From positions 2,480,001-2,544,000 of the forward strand of contig NZ_FNKY01000001.1 of NCBI RefSeq assembly GCF_900103165.1: a stretch of 64,000 nt of DNA. The letters are read 5' to 3'. The DNA is from Nitrosospira multiformis (GTDB taxonomy: Bacteria > Pseudomonadota > Gammaproteobacteria > Burkholderiales > Nitrosomonadaceae). The translations under genes and the position numbers were made by a program. The notes under the pieces were generated by a model. It was not told the origin of the DNA. It searched no databases and saw only the letters and a list, made by a program, of their open reading frames with translations. Positions 52,328 to 60,674 of the stretch are shown piece after piece. The first letter of the stretch is position 1, and each line of letters opens with the position of its first letter.

Positions 52328-53098
52328 TTAAAAAATACAGGACTCACCATCCTCAGGTACCAATACGCGTTGTGTCATGCCCTTTTCATTGATGAACTCA
52401 CGCAGTTCTTTTCTTGAAAGCATGGCATGGTTCACGGATTCCATGTGGCTCGCAATAATGGTTGCCTTGGGAGCGGCTTTATAAACCTCGTAAACATCCT
52501 TCTTATCCATGATAATCGGTTCATAGTCCAGGACCTGAGCGTCTCCGCTGTTAAGGATGATGACATCGGGCTCGTATTTCTTCAGGTTTTCTTCGACTCC
52601 CTTGTACCAGACGGTATCCCCCGCGATGTAAAGCGTCTTTTCATCGGAATGTTTGAATACGACACCCGACACATGGCCCAACAGGTCGGCCCATTTTTCA
52701 ACAGTTTTTTCTCCACCATGCCTGCCCGGGGTTTTGATGAGTGTGATGTCATCAAAAACCGTGTTCGCCCCCAAAACCCGTATGTTCTTGAAGCCTTGCC
52801 CCTGAATTTCGGCTGCATCATTCTCGTTTTGCGTAAAAATCAGCATGTCTTTAGGCACTAGCTTTATGGCCGCGTCATCCCAATGATCCATATGAACATG
52901 GGTCACAATGACTGCATCGACATCAAGGATCTCGTCCATCGGAATAGGCAGATCCACCACCGGATTAGCTATGTGACTATTGATGGTCCCATCGAACCCT
53001 GGAAAAGCTCCTTTTTCTCCCAGCATGGGATCAACCAGGAATTTTTTTCTTGCATATTCGATAATGAGTGTTGCATTTCGCAGTTGCTGGAATTTCAT
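52328..53098 (-). CDS. Metallo-beta-lactamase-fold hydrolase (UlaG-like)
   Basis: A 256-residue cytoplasmic protein. Metal motif THVHMDHWDD at residues 66-75 (His67, His69, Asp71, His72), a later His in TPGRHGG, TLYIAGDTVWYKG with the bridging Asp, and a closing His in ATIIASHMESVNH. It resembles UlaG/YtnP-like hydrolases, which act on lactones or phosphoesters. The gene forms a tight cluster with the membrane protein gene at 53109 and the TetR gene at 53758, all leftward, so it probably is a target of that regulator. Confidence 0.88.
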   Translation of the reverse strand: MKFQQLRNATLIIEYARKKFLVDPMLGEKGAFPGFDGTINSHIANPVVDLPIPMDEILDVDAVIVTHVHMDHWDDAAIKLVPKDMLIFTQNENDAAEIQGQGFKNIRVLGANTVFDDITLIKTPGRHGGEKTVEKWADLLGHVSGVVFKHSDEKTLYIAGDTVWYKGVEENLKKYEPDVIILNSGDAQVLDYEPIIMDKKDVYEVYKAAPKATIIASHMESVNHAMLSRKELREFINEKGMTQRVLVPEDGESCIF

Positions 53099-53108
53099 GA
53101 GAACCTCC

Positions 53109-53735
53109 TTAAAGTTTTCTAAAGATATGAAAAACGATTGCCGTCACAATCAGAAGCAATAGGGGCCAGAATTGAGCGACATTTTCGTACCATTGCGTTC
53201 CCACCGTGATGGGAATTTCCAGCGTGAAATCCACCTGATTCTCGTCTTTCCCGGATAAATAAAGCCTGTATTCACCCATTTCGCCCATACGCAATGCCCG
53301 GGTGATAGTGCCAGCCTCGTAGACTTCCGCAGGAATCGTCAGCAGTGTTTCCGAGGGTGTGTAGCCTTCCATTCTTGCGAGCCTTATGGCCAGCGGCCAC
53401 TCACGCGCGGACTCGGGGTAAAGAAGATCGATTGTGACATCCAGCGTTCCGGGGGCGGGTATTTTTCCGCACAGGACAGGAACGGACATCGCGCTGTTTG
53501 CATTCTCAGGAATTTCATAGTCTCCGGGAATGAAATAACCGGAGTACCCTATCACCAGGGATCCTGACTCTATTGTGCATGTGCCGCCACGAAAGCCCTT
53601 AGGATAGGTATTTGACTGATCTCCCTGGGAACTCACGTGAAATTGCAAGCCAACCGCGACAATAATTGCGAGAGCTCCGGTCAGGATCAGGAAACGCCGC
53701 ATGCCTGTCGATAAACTTCCCCAAATGCCGTCCAT
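53109..53735 (-). CDS. Membrane-anchored hypothetical protein
   Basis: A 208-residue protein starting at 53735 after AGGAGACTTA. An N-terminal transmembrane helix (RRFLILTGALAIIVAVGLQF), an exposed domain of mostly beta strands (two Cys, in GGTCTIESG and PVLCGKIPAPG, possibly a disulfide; EIPITV at the end) and a C-terminal helix (FWPLLLLIVTAIVFHIF). I do not recognise the family. It is placed between the metallo-hydrolase and the TetR gene, with 22 bases to the latter. Confidence 0.7.
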   Translation of the reverse strand: MDGIWGSLSTGMRRFLILTGALAIIVAVGLQFHVSSQGDQSNTYPKGFRGGTCTIESGSLVIGYSGYFIPGDYEIPENANSAMSVPVLCGKIPAPGTLDVTIDLLYPESAREWPLAIRLARMEGYTPSETLLTIPAEVYEAGTITRALRMGEMGEYRLYLSGKDENQVDFTLEIPITVGTQWYENVAQFWPLLLLIVTAIVFHIFRKL

Positions 53736-53757
53736 TAAGTCTCCTATAAAATTCTGG

Positions 53758-54393
53758 CTAAGTCGATTCCATCGATTCCATGGTAGCCGCTGATACAGGT
53801 ACTTCTGTCTGCAAGGGTGACCACTCCGTGCAACGCAGAACGTCCTCGGCGGCAAGCCGGGCGATGTAGGCTGCCTTGCTGTTTTGGGTGACCATGGCAG
53901 TTATAATTGCGCCCTCGATGATCAGGCCGAGTTTCTGGATGGCAATATCGGGATTACTGGCACCGCTTTCCACAACCAGTGTCCCGAGCCGGCCAATTAT
54001 CTGGTCGCGGTATGCGCCTGCCATATCCCTTACCCAGCCGCTCCCCTTCTCATGTTCCGCCACGGCATTAACGAATATGCAACCAAAAAAATCTTCTTTC
54101 TCGAACCATTTTTGGAGCAGATCGAACAGGGCGAGGATGCGGTTCTGGGGGGAACATTTCAGAGCTGGCAGATCCAGGTCGAACCAGTGAAACCACATGT
54201 TTGCTTCCGTATCGAGCACCGCCTTGAGCAGGTTTTCCTTGGAGCCGTAATGCGTATAGAGGCTTTGACGGGCCACGCCTGCTTCCTCAAGAATCCGTGT
54301 AATGCCGGTCGCATGTATTCCCGCCTGGCAGAACAGGCGGCGCGCGGCCAAAAGCAATTTTTCCTCCGTCGATTTAAGGGTCTTTTTCTTCAT
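53758..54393 (-). CDS. TetR-family regulator (YxaF/LmrA-like C-terminal domain)
   Basis: A 211-residue regulator. N-terminal helix-turn-helix: LLLAARRLFCQAGIHATGITRILEEAGVARQSLYTHYGSKENLLKAVL. The C-terminal domain has FFGCIFVNAVAEHEKGSG, a hallmark of the YxaF/LmrA-type TetR C-terminal domain, with Cys residues that could sense electrophiles. The start at 54393 follows GGAGGAATAGG. A copy of TAGACCGATCAGTCTA lies upstream of the OsmC gene (55238-55253) and another upstream of the PD40 gene (58291-58306); this regulator is the natural candidate to bind them. The truncated oxidoreductase gene ends one base before this start codon. Confidence 0.9.
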   Translation of the reverse strand: MKKKTLKSTEEKLLLAARRLFCQAGIHATGITRILEEAGVARQSLYTHYGSKENLLKAVLDTEANMWFHWFDLDLPALKCSPQNRILALFDLLQKWFEKEDFFGCIFVNAVAEHEKGSGWVRDMAGAYRDQIIGRLGTLVVESGASNPDIAIQKLGLIIEGAIITAMVTQNSKAAYIARLAAEDVLRCTEWSPLQTEVPVSAATMESMEST

Positions 54394-54394
54394 C

Positions 54395-54601
54395 CTATTC
54401 CTCCACAGCCTGCATTGATTGATGTGGACTTGCCCATCCGGAAGCGCCCGAGGTGGCCAATTGTTTCCTGATTTTTCCCACCGCGGCTGTTTTCTCCAAT
54501 ACCAGCGGCTCAAGACCAATTCTTTTCAGCTCATACGCCGCCGACAATCCCGCTGGGCCCGCGCCGATCACTGCGACATCATGTACACCGGTCATATCCA
54601 T
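54395..54601 (-). pseudogene. N-terminal fragment of a FAD/NAD(P)-binding oxidoreductase
   Basis: A 68-residue frame starting VHDVAVIGAGPAGLSAAYELKRIGLEPLVLEKTAAVG, the dinucleotide-binding G-x-G-x-x-G fold of flavin monooxygenases or thioredoxin reductases. A normal enzyme has at least 300 residues; here the frame ends shortly after the first helix (SPHQSMQAVEE, then stop) and no other part of the enzyme follows. It is a truncation, probably a deletion remnant between the OsmC and TetR genes. Confidence 0.75.
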
Positions 54602-54616
54602 TCTCCACGGTGATCA

Positions 54617-55162
54617 TCAAAGCTCAGCTGCCAATTCTGTCTGCTTGCAATTGATCTCGACGTCGAGCGGAACCGGGCGGATGATGGTGTCCGGAATGGG
54701 CGCGGTCTTCAGCAGCTTGTCCAGAATTTCCTTCACCTTGTCGGGAGCGGAATCGGTCCGGATGTCCACTTCCACCCCGATGCTCTCAAATCCTGGATTG
54801 GCGGCTTCAAGGCCATAGGCGGCACGGAAATTTACCCGGCCGGAAACATCGAGCCGCAGCGATTTTACCGTGATGCCGGCAGCCGACAGCCCACCGATAT
54901 AGGTGGCGGTAAGGCAATGTCCGACTGCGGTGAGCAGCATGTCCTCCGGTGTTATGCCGACTCCGCTACCACCGTAGCGCTCCGGTTCATCGCCGGTGAC
55001 TTCCTGGCCGTCCGTAACACGTGAGACGGTGCGGTAGCCGTTGTTCCAGACAATGGTCGACTGAAATCGGGGCTTGGAAAGAGGCCCATCTGCATCCGTC
55101 TCGATAAGATCCTGCGTTGTCCGCAATCTATCGAGGTCGATTCCATTCACGTATTTCATCAT
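54617..55162 (-). CDS. OsmC/Ohr-family protein
   Basis: A 181-residue protein of the OsmC superfamily. The family core reads GITPEDMLLTAVGHCLTATYIGGLSAAGI with the peroxidatic Cys83, after a stretch of beta strands (RFQSTIVWNNGYRTVSRV). A second Cys (174, INCKQTE) is close to the end, not in the usual partner position, so thiol peroxidase activity is uncertain. The ATG at 55162 follows GGAGATGAACGATA. The leader resembles that of the PD40 gene at 58234, including the first codons (MKYVNG against MKCVNG) and the operator TAGACCGATCAGTCTA. Confidence 0.9.
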   Translation of the reverse strand: MMKYVNGIDLDRLRTTQDLIETDADGPLSKPRFQSTIVWNNGYRTVSRVTDGQEVTGDEPERYGGSGVGITPEDMLLTAVGHCLTATYIGGLSAAGITVKSLRLDVSGRVNFRAAYGLEAANPGFESIGVEVDIRTDSAPDKVKEILDKLLKTAPIPDTIIRPVPLDVEINCKQTELAAEL

Positions 55163-55529
55163 TATCGTTCATCTCCTCTCATCATCGGAGTACCTATGCC
55201 ACGCTTGATTTTCATGCATTCAGAGTAGCATCAAAGATAGACCGATCAGTCTAGTTATCATTCTATACCGTGAACAAAGACATTACAAGAAGTACGGATA
55301 TGAATTTTTTGAAGAGTGAATTCCCCTGCCAGGAGAAAGCATCAATTGATGCAGGCTTGATCGTTCAGGGATGCGAACGAATACCTTTTTGTGTGTAGTG
55401 GTAAGAAATCGCTGGACAGATTATTTACGGGATCAAGAGCCGAAGGCCGTGACCAGCGACCGTTCCTAGACAATGAGATAACCGCTCGCCTGAAACCAGC
55501 TATCCGACCTTGGGAGAGCATCTATACAG
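55163..55529. other. Duplicated leader/operator region, copy 1
   Basis: Positions ~55150-55350 align with ~58215-58395 (roughly 70-75 percent), including the ribosome binding site, the operator at 55238-55253 and a divergent short start atgaattttttgaagagtgaattc (55301). The rest to 55529 holds nothing recognised. Confidence 0.65.
55238..55253. promoter_or_regulatory. Candidate TetR operator, copy 1
   Basis: TAGACCGATCAGTCTA: the arms TAGAC and GTCTA are exact complements around CGATCA. Located 76 bases before the OsmC start codon and repeated identically at 58291-58306. Palindromes with TAGAC arms are typical of TetR/NemR-type regulators; the TetR gene lies next door. Confidence 0.65.
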
Positions 55530-57167
55530 TTACCTTTCAACTATACGCTTAGCCTCGACTATCCCGGGGCGCGGGCTGTCAGAGTACTCGGTCAATTTAA
55601 GCAGCTGCTCCGAGTAGTGAACTGCTATCTGCTCATTGCCCACTCGTTTTGCATTTTGAGCCGCTCCCGCGATCGCGGCATATCGGTTGGGCTGTTGTTC
55701 AAGAACTTTTTCGAACTCAGCGAAAGCATCAGCCGGTTTACCGTCGCGTTCAAGTGTCGTCGCCAGCATCTCTCGCGCCGGAACGACTGGCCCAGGAGTG
55801 ACGACATTCTTTGCGCTCGCATCTTCACGTTCTGCCGCTCGGCGCAGTATTGTGATACCCTCATCGTGTTTGCCTTCAGCAAAGGCTGCCAGTCCGCGTA
55901 CTACCTCGACCTGGATGTCGATCTGATCCGCCCAGTAGTTCAATTTCATAGATGCCGCCGCATCACGAAGTTCAGCCAACCGCTTCGCCTCGAAGTTCGC
56001 CTTAGCCGGCTCTCCACTCATCGCTGAACCAATACCGCGGGCGAAAGCGTTGACCGCTTCAGCCTGTGGATACTTCCTCCATGGGTAGGTATCCCGGGCA
56101 TGTAATGGCAAATTCGCGGCCTCCTGCCAGGCTCCGCGTTCAAGTGCGATCCTTGCGGGGATGGCGGCGTACGGATACGCGACCCCAAGCATGTCGATTC
56201 CATATCTCGCTTGTTCTTGCTCCATGACCTTTCGCGCCGCAAGATCCTGACCTAACTGTAGATGGGCATATGCCATGTAGTCGGATGCATGATGCCCGTC
56301 GTGGGTAATCAAGTCATCAGCCGTCGCGGCCGCACGACGGTTTGTGTCAATCGACTCTTGCCAGAAGCCTGTGAGGGTGAAGATGTGCGATGGCATGTGC
56401 AAGGCGTGAGGCGCGTCCGGAGCGATTTTCGCGTACTTCCTTGCAGCGTCAATCCCACGCTTGGCCAACGGTGGATAGTCATAACTGTGAATCAGATAGT
56501 GTGCCACTCCAGGATGGTTGGGTTCTCGGGCAAAGATTGGCTCGAGTAGCAGGGCGGCGTGCAATTGGTTGCTATAGGTTTTGTCAGTAGGATTGAAATT
56601 CCTTGATAGAATGAGCGCATACAACACGGTTGCCTCACTGTCGTCGGGGTTCCGTTGCGCCAGCTGCGCCATCGCTTTTTCGAAGGCATCAGCCCTTTCT
56701 CGATAGTTCGCGTTGTTCAAGCCTTTAAAGAATATATCGAGTGCATCGACATAGTCACGTTCTCGCTGAGTCTTCAGCCCGGAATTACGTGCGGCATCGA
56801 GTAGTGTCGGCCCCTCAGTCATTGCTTTTTCTGACAAGGTGACTGGCCAGGCAAACGGGTTATCGAGAATCGCTAGAGCTTTTACCCAATGAGCCATGCC
56901 ACAAGTGGGGTCGGCCTTGAGTACGTCGTCAGCCGTTGCAATGGCACGCTGCCATTGAAAAGAGTGGTAGTACGCTATTGCCACATTAAATTTGGCTTGT
57001 GCCGTAGCGTTGCACTCCACTTTGAAGTGGACATCGCCAATCATGGGTTTATGTGAACCCCCGTCATCCGCTCTTGCGACTTGAGTCAATGCCAGTGCCA
57101 AGAGCGTTGATATTAATACCTTAGCGCCTTTCCTCATGAATTCATTCCAGGCTTCCTTGGGTGTCAT
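55530..57167 (-). CDS. Secreted TPR-repeat protein
   Basis: A 545-residue protein with a signal segment (LISTLLALALTQVARA, residues ~18-33). It then has helical TPR-like repeats across the whole length (QAKFNVAIAYYHSFQWQRAIATADDVLKADP, a TPR motif, then GVAHYLIHSYDYPPLAKRG and others). Two HxxxHxxx-type patterns occur (APHALHMPSHIFTLTG and DGHHASDYMAY). The C-terminal half is paralogous to the gene at the left end of the window. Its ATG at 57167 overlaps the stop of the PD40 gene (ATGA), so the two are coupled. TPR proteins of this sort serve as scaffolds or periplasmic chaperones; the actual role is unknown. Confidence 0.85.
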   Translation of the reverse strand: MTPKEAWNEFMRKGAKVLISTLLALALTQVARADDGGSHKPMIGDVHFKVECNATAQAKFNVAIAYYHSFQWQRAIATADDVLKADPTCGMAHWVKALAILDNPFAWPVTLSEKAMTEGPTLLDAARNSGLKTQRERDYVDALDIFFKGLNNANYRERADAFEKAMAQLAQRNPDDSEATVLYALILSRNFNPTDKTYSNQLHAALLLEPIFAREPNHPGVAHYLIHSYDYPPLAKRGIDAARKYAKIAPDAPHALHMPSHIFTLTGFWQESIDTNRRAAATADDLITHDGHHASDYMAYAHLQLGQDLAARKVMEQEQARYGIDMLGVAYPYAAIPARIALERGAWQEAANLPLHARDTYPWRKYPQAEAVNAFARGIGSAMSGEPAKANFEAKRLAELRDAAASMKLNYWADQIDIQVEVVRGLAAFAEGKHDEGITILRRAAEREDASAKNVVTPGPVVPAREMLATTLERDGKPADAFAEFEKVLEQQPNRYAAIAGAAQNAKRVGNEQIAVHYSEQLLKLTEYSDSPRPGIVEAKRIVER

Positions 57168-58234
57168 TTTCTGGTTTTGGCAAGTAAATTAGGTGGTGGC
57201 CCGATCGGCTCGAATTTTTTCAATAATGGAATATCCTCTTTGCTTATCCATCGGATATCCGTATCAAATGTGTTTTGGGGTTCCCAACTGCCGGTAAATT
57301 TCTTACCATCAGGCGTGAAAGTCCAGCACATTTCTTCACCAGGGGTATTGATGACATCGCCAAGATTGATCGGTTTCTGCCATTCTCCATTGGCATCCTG
57401 ATGTGAAATCCACATATCGTGCCCACCCCGGGAATCCGGATCAATCCGTGTACTAGTGATGACCATACTCTTGCCATCTTTTGATACCCCGGTCCAGTGC
57501 ATATGGTCACGCTGTGGAGAATTGATTTTCGCTCCCAGGCTCACCGGTTTCTGCCACACCCCATCTTTTTTTTCGACTTTCCAGATATCACTCTCTTGCG
57601 TAACTCCCGGTTGGCTGTAATTGAAATAAATGAGGCTGTCGGAAATAATAATCGGACAATGCTCCTCACCGGTTGGGGTATTGATACTGGGAAGTTCCGG
57701 AACATCGTTCCAGTTTCTGGCCGACTGCCATATACCATTTACCTTCTGAACGACATAAAGATCACCTGACAACAGGTTACCCGGTTCATATCTCGTAAAA
57801 TAAATGACATTGCCATCGTCCGAGAAGCTGGGTTCCAGGTCCCAGGCCGCTGTATTGATATTTGGCCCTACGGTCGGATCGATGTCAGGACCGAGATGAA
57901 TGGGTTCCTGCCATACACCATCCACATTGCGAGCCATCCATATGTCGAAATTGTAAGGGGTGCCGGGTGATTCGATACTGCCCGCGCGAGTTGAAACAAA
58001 AATAGCTGTTTTGCCGTCTGCACTGTAAGTAATTTCTATTTCCGAACCTGATGAGTTGATGGGTGCTCCCATATCTTTTGATGCAGCAGGCGGCTCAGTT
58101 GCTCCACCGCCTTCGGTTCCGTGCATACCCGGCATGGCATAAGACAGATTGCTTGCCAGCATTAATACCGGTAGCGTGGAACAAAGCTTCATAACAAAGC
58201 TGTCTTTCGTTCCATTCACGCATTTCATCGTCAT
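57164..58234 (-). CDS. Exported PD40/TolB-like beta-propeller protein
   Basis: A 356-residue periplasmic protein. The N-terminus reads MTMKCVNGTKD, then a signal-like segment (LCSTLPVLMLASNLSYA). The mature part has a Gly-rich start and at least five PD40 repeats of the type YSADGKTAIFVSTRAG, SFSDDGNVIYFTRY, WTGVSKDGKSMVITSTR and WTFTPDGKKFTGSW, forming a beta propeller as in TolB. It ends with PPNLLAKTRK. Such proteins bind partner proteins or carbohydrates in the periplasm; no substrate is known. It is translated together with the TPR gene downstream (ATGA overlap) and lies behind a copy of the TetR operator at 58291-58306. Confidence 0.88.
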   Translation of the reverse strand: MTMKCVNGTKDSFVMKLCSTLPVLMLASNLSYAMPGMHGTEGGGATEPPAASKDMGAPINSSGSEIEITYSADGKTAIFVSTRAGSIESPGTPYNFDIWMARNVDGVWQEPIHLGPDIDPTVGPNINTAAWDLEPSFSDDGNVIYFTRYEPGNLLSGDLYVVQKVNGIWQSARNWNDVPELPSINTPTGEEHCPIIISDSLIYFNYSQPGVTQESDIWKVEKKDGVWQKPVSLGAKINSPQRDHMHWTGVSKDGKSMVITSTRIDPDSRGGHDMWISHQDANGEWQKPINLGDVINTPGEEMCWTFTPDGKKFTGSWEPQNTFDTDIRWISKEDIPLLKKFEPIGPPPNLLAKTRK

Positions 58235-58290
58235 CGTTCATCTCCTTATCATCGCTGAGAAACTGATGCCATTTTCGAGGAGCATCAAAA

Positions 58291-58306
58291 TAGACCGATC
58301 AGTCTA
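58291..58306. promoter_or_regulatory. Candidate TetR operator, copy 2
   Basis: TAGACCGATCAGTCTA, identical to copy 1 at 55238-55253. It lies 57 bases upstream of the PD40 gene start codon, with the same surroundings (agcatcaaa before, ttcattctatac after), within a duplicated ~180-base leader. Confidence 0.65.
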
Positions 58307-58490
58307 TTTTCATTCTATACCCTAAAAAAAGACATTACAAGAGGAGTGGAGATGAATTTTTTGAAGAGTGAATTCCTTTCCCAAGAGAAAGCTGTCAAAT
58401 AAAGTAAGAGACTCTGCGGGAAAATTAGAGGCCTTGCTTCACAAGCGAGGGGGAAAGAAATCTCTTCTTATCCTAGTGTTTGTTTCAGTT

Positions 58491-59312
58491 TCAGCTACTC
58501 ATACCTGTTACAACCGCTATGGCTTTGATTCCCATACCCGTCGCCACGGCCCCCGCAAGAATGGCGAAGCTTTTTTGCAATGCCGGACCCGTAAAGTGGT
58601 GGGCAAATCTGCTGGCCATCAGCATTGCTGTCACCGCACCTGCCACGAAGGGCAGCGCAATGGGCCAGTTCATGCTTCCAGCCACCATTGCCGAGAATGC
58701 ACCGGCCCCGGACACCATTGCAATGACCGCGAGCGAGGTGGGCACGATGGTCCTCATGTGAAGAAGGGTGGCTTTTTGGAGTGCGGGCACGATGATGAAG
58801 CCGCCTCCCACCCCGAGAAGGCCAGAGAGAAAACCGGCTGCAATTCCAGATAATGCGAGCGATCTCGCGCAACGGGCGTCCCAGATAAGTCGTCTGCTGA
58901 AATCGTCGAGCTGGCACGGCGTAGCCAGCAAGGACGGTGTGGCTTTCGCAGAATGGCTTCCCGAACGCCTGAACATTCTGATGGCGATATAGCCGAGCAC
59001 TGCCGCAAACAGGAGGCTCAAGGCCGCATCGGGTATTTTCCGGGCGATGTATATCCCCACTGGCGACGCCAGTGCGCCGGTGAGCGCGATGAAGCCAGCC
59101 GCCCGATACCTTACCCTTCCCTGTTTCAATGCCAGGAGCGCGCCGATGGCAGCCGTAATGCTAACCGCAAACAGGGCAATGGGCGCAGCCTCCGCTACCA
59201 GTAATTGCAAACCAAAAACGAGTAGCGGAACGGCGATGATGGCGCCCCCCGCCCCGGTCAGCCCGAGTATTACGCCGACCAGGGCACCAAAAAGCGCGGC
59301 CATCATTGACAT
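58491..59312 (-). CDS. tauE: Sulfite exporter of the TauE/SafE family
   Basis: A 273-residue inner-membrane protein with about eight helices in two homologous halves. Each half carries a TauE signature: the first is GALVGVILGLTGAGGAIIAVPLLVF, the second is SGIAAGFLSGLLGVGGGFIIVPALQK. TauE-type proteins export sulfite, sulfoacetate or related anions. The start at 59312 was chosen at the family N-terminus (MSMMAALFG); a longer upstream frame overlaps the preceding gene. It is the last gene of the sulfur operon, 11 bases after the SQOR stop, and would remove sulfite produced by the persulfide dioxygenase. Confidence 0.85.
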   Translation of the reverse strand: MSMMAALFGALVGVILGLTGAGGAIIAVPLLVFGLQLLVAEAAPIALFAVSITAAIGALLALKQGRVRYRAAGFIALTGALASPVGIYIARKIPDAALSLLFAAVLGYIAIRMFRRSGSHSAKATPSLLATPCQLDDFSRRLIWDARCARSLALSGIAAGFLSGLLGVGGGFIIVPALQKATLLHMRTIVPTSLAVIAMVSGAGAFSAMVAGSMNWPIALPFVAGAVTAMLMASRFAHHFTGPALQKSFAILAGAVATGMGIKAIAVVTGMSS

Positions 59313-59323
59313 GAGCACGACAC

Positions 59324-60610
59324 TTAGGTGGGGCTGCCCGGGCGGGCAAGCCATTCGCGCCCTTTCAGGAAACCGTGCCAGTAAAACCAGGGAAGGAATT
59401 TTGCCTTGAGCAGCCAAGCCAGAAAGCGCGGAACCGTTGGGTCGAGACGAAAGGTTGGAAGCAGCTTGCCGCCATACCCGAACTCGGCAAGAATGACCTT
59501 GCCCTTCTCCACCGTGAGCGGACAGGAGCCATATCCATCGTAGAGCGTTGCCATTTCCCTACTCTCCCTGGCAGCCAGGAGGTTTTCCGCAACCACGACG
59601 ATCTGCTTCCTGACGGCAGCGGCGGTCTTCGCGTTAGGGGAGGAACACACGTCCCCGAGAGAGAAGATATTCGCGTAGCGGGTATGTCGCAGTGTCTTGT
59701 GATCGACCTCACACCATCCCGCGGCATCAGCCAGCGGGCTCTTGCGCACGAAATCCGGCGCGGCTTGGGGTGGCGAAACGTGCAACATATCGAAGGATTT
59801 TGCCACCCATTCGACGCTTCCATCCGGCTGGCGGATATCAAAGTAGGCGATCCTGTTTGGCCCATCCACCTTGACGAGATTGGAGCTGAACGCGAGATTT
59901 GCGTTATAGCGCTTTACATACTCCATCAACGGCGGAACAAAGGCTGCCACGCCGAACAGCACAGGCGCGGCGCTGTTGAACTCCACGCTGACTTTGTCGA
60001 GCAGCCCTTGCCGCAGCCAGTGGTCGCAGGACAGGTACATCGCCTTCTGCGGGGCGCCCGCACACTTGATCGGCATGGGCGGCTGGGTGAAAAGCGCCTT
60101 GCCGCCCTTGAGTTCCTTCACCAGAGACCAGGTATACGGCGCCAGATCGAAACGGTAATTGGAAGTGACGCCATGTTTCCCGAGCGTATCCTCCAGCCCC
60201 TCGATCTGCTCCCACGCAAGGCGCAGGCCTGGACACACCACCAGTTGCCTGTAGCCGATAGAACGGCCGTCCGCCAGATGAACAAGATTGGAGTTCGGAT
60301 CAAAAACGCTCGCGGCAGTCTGGATCCAGGTGGATCCTGAGGGAATGACGCTGGCCATGGGCTGCACGGTTTTTGAAATGTCATACGCGCCTCCTCCCAC
60401 GAGTGTCCAGGCTGGCTGATAATAGTGCCTGTCACTGGGCTCGACGATCGCTATACGCAGAGAAGGCTGACGTCGAAGCAGGCTGGCGGTGATGCCTATG
60501 CCTGCCGTGCCTCCTCCGATCACGACGATATCAAAGTCTTCGCCCCAGCTGCATGCGGCGTCGATCGGGGCTGTGGGTGTGTCGTTGTTCCAGGTACGCT
60601 CGTTCATCAT
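59324..60610 (-). CDS. sqr: Sulfide:quinone oxidoreductase (SQOR-like)
   Basis: A 428-residue flavoprotein. FAD motif: DIVVIGGGTAGIGITASLLRR near residue 28. The text follows the eukaryotic-type SQOR closely: KCAGAPQKAMYLS with catalytic Cys183, SFDMLHVSPPQAAPDFVRKSPLADAAGW, RHTRYANIFSLGDVCSSPNAKTAAA, DGYGSCPLTVEKGKVILAEFGY with the second catalytic Cys near 363, and an amphipathic C-terminus ending in WFYWHGFLKGREW. It would oxidise sulfide at the inner membrane, reduce ubiquinone and hand the sulfane sulfur to glutathione. AGGGGGACGAA precedes the ATG. It lies between the persulfide dioxygenase and TauE genes. Confidence 0.93.
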   Translation of the reverse strand: MMNERTWNNDTPTAPIDAACSWGEDFDIVVIGGGTAGIGITASLLRRQPSLRIAIVEPSDRHYYQPAWTLVGGGAYDISKTVQPMASVIPSGSTWIQTAASVFDPNSNLVHLADGRSIGYRQLVVCPGLRLAWEQIEGLEDTLGKHGVTSNYRFDLAPYTWSLVKELKGGKALFTQPPMPIKCAGAPQKAMYLSCDHWLRQGLLDKVSVEFNSAAPVLFGVAAFVPPLMEYVKRYNANLAFSSNLVKVDGPNRIAYFDIRQPDGSVEWVAKSFDMLHVSPPQAAPDFVRKSPLADAAGWCEVDHKTLRHTRYANIFSLGDVCSSPNAKTAAAVRKQIVVVAENLLAARESREMATLYDGYGSCPLTVEKGKVILAEFGYGGKLLPTFRLDPTVPRFLAWLLKAKFLPWFYWHGFLKGREWLARPGSPT

Positions 60611-60674
60611 TTCGTCCCCCTTCTTTCAATTGTTCTTGCTCCGCCCGGCCCCGCGCTCTTTGTTTTCCAGCGTT

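Noticed and set aside
59375-60340. 321-codon frame on the plus strand opposite the SQOR gene
   Set aside because: Antisense shadow with no start signal.
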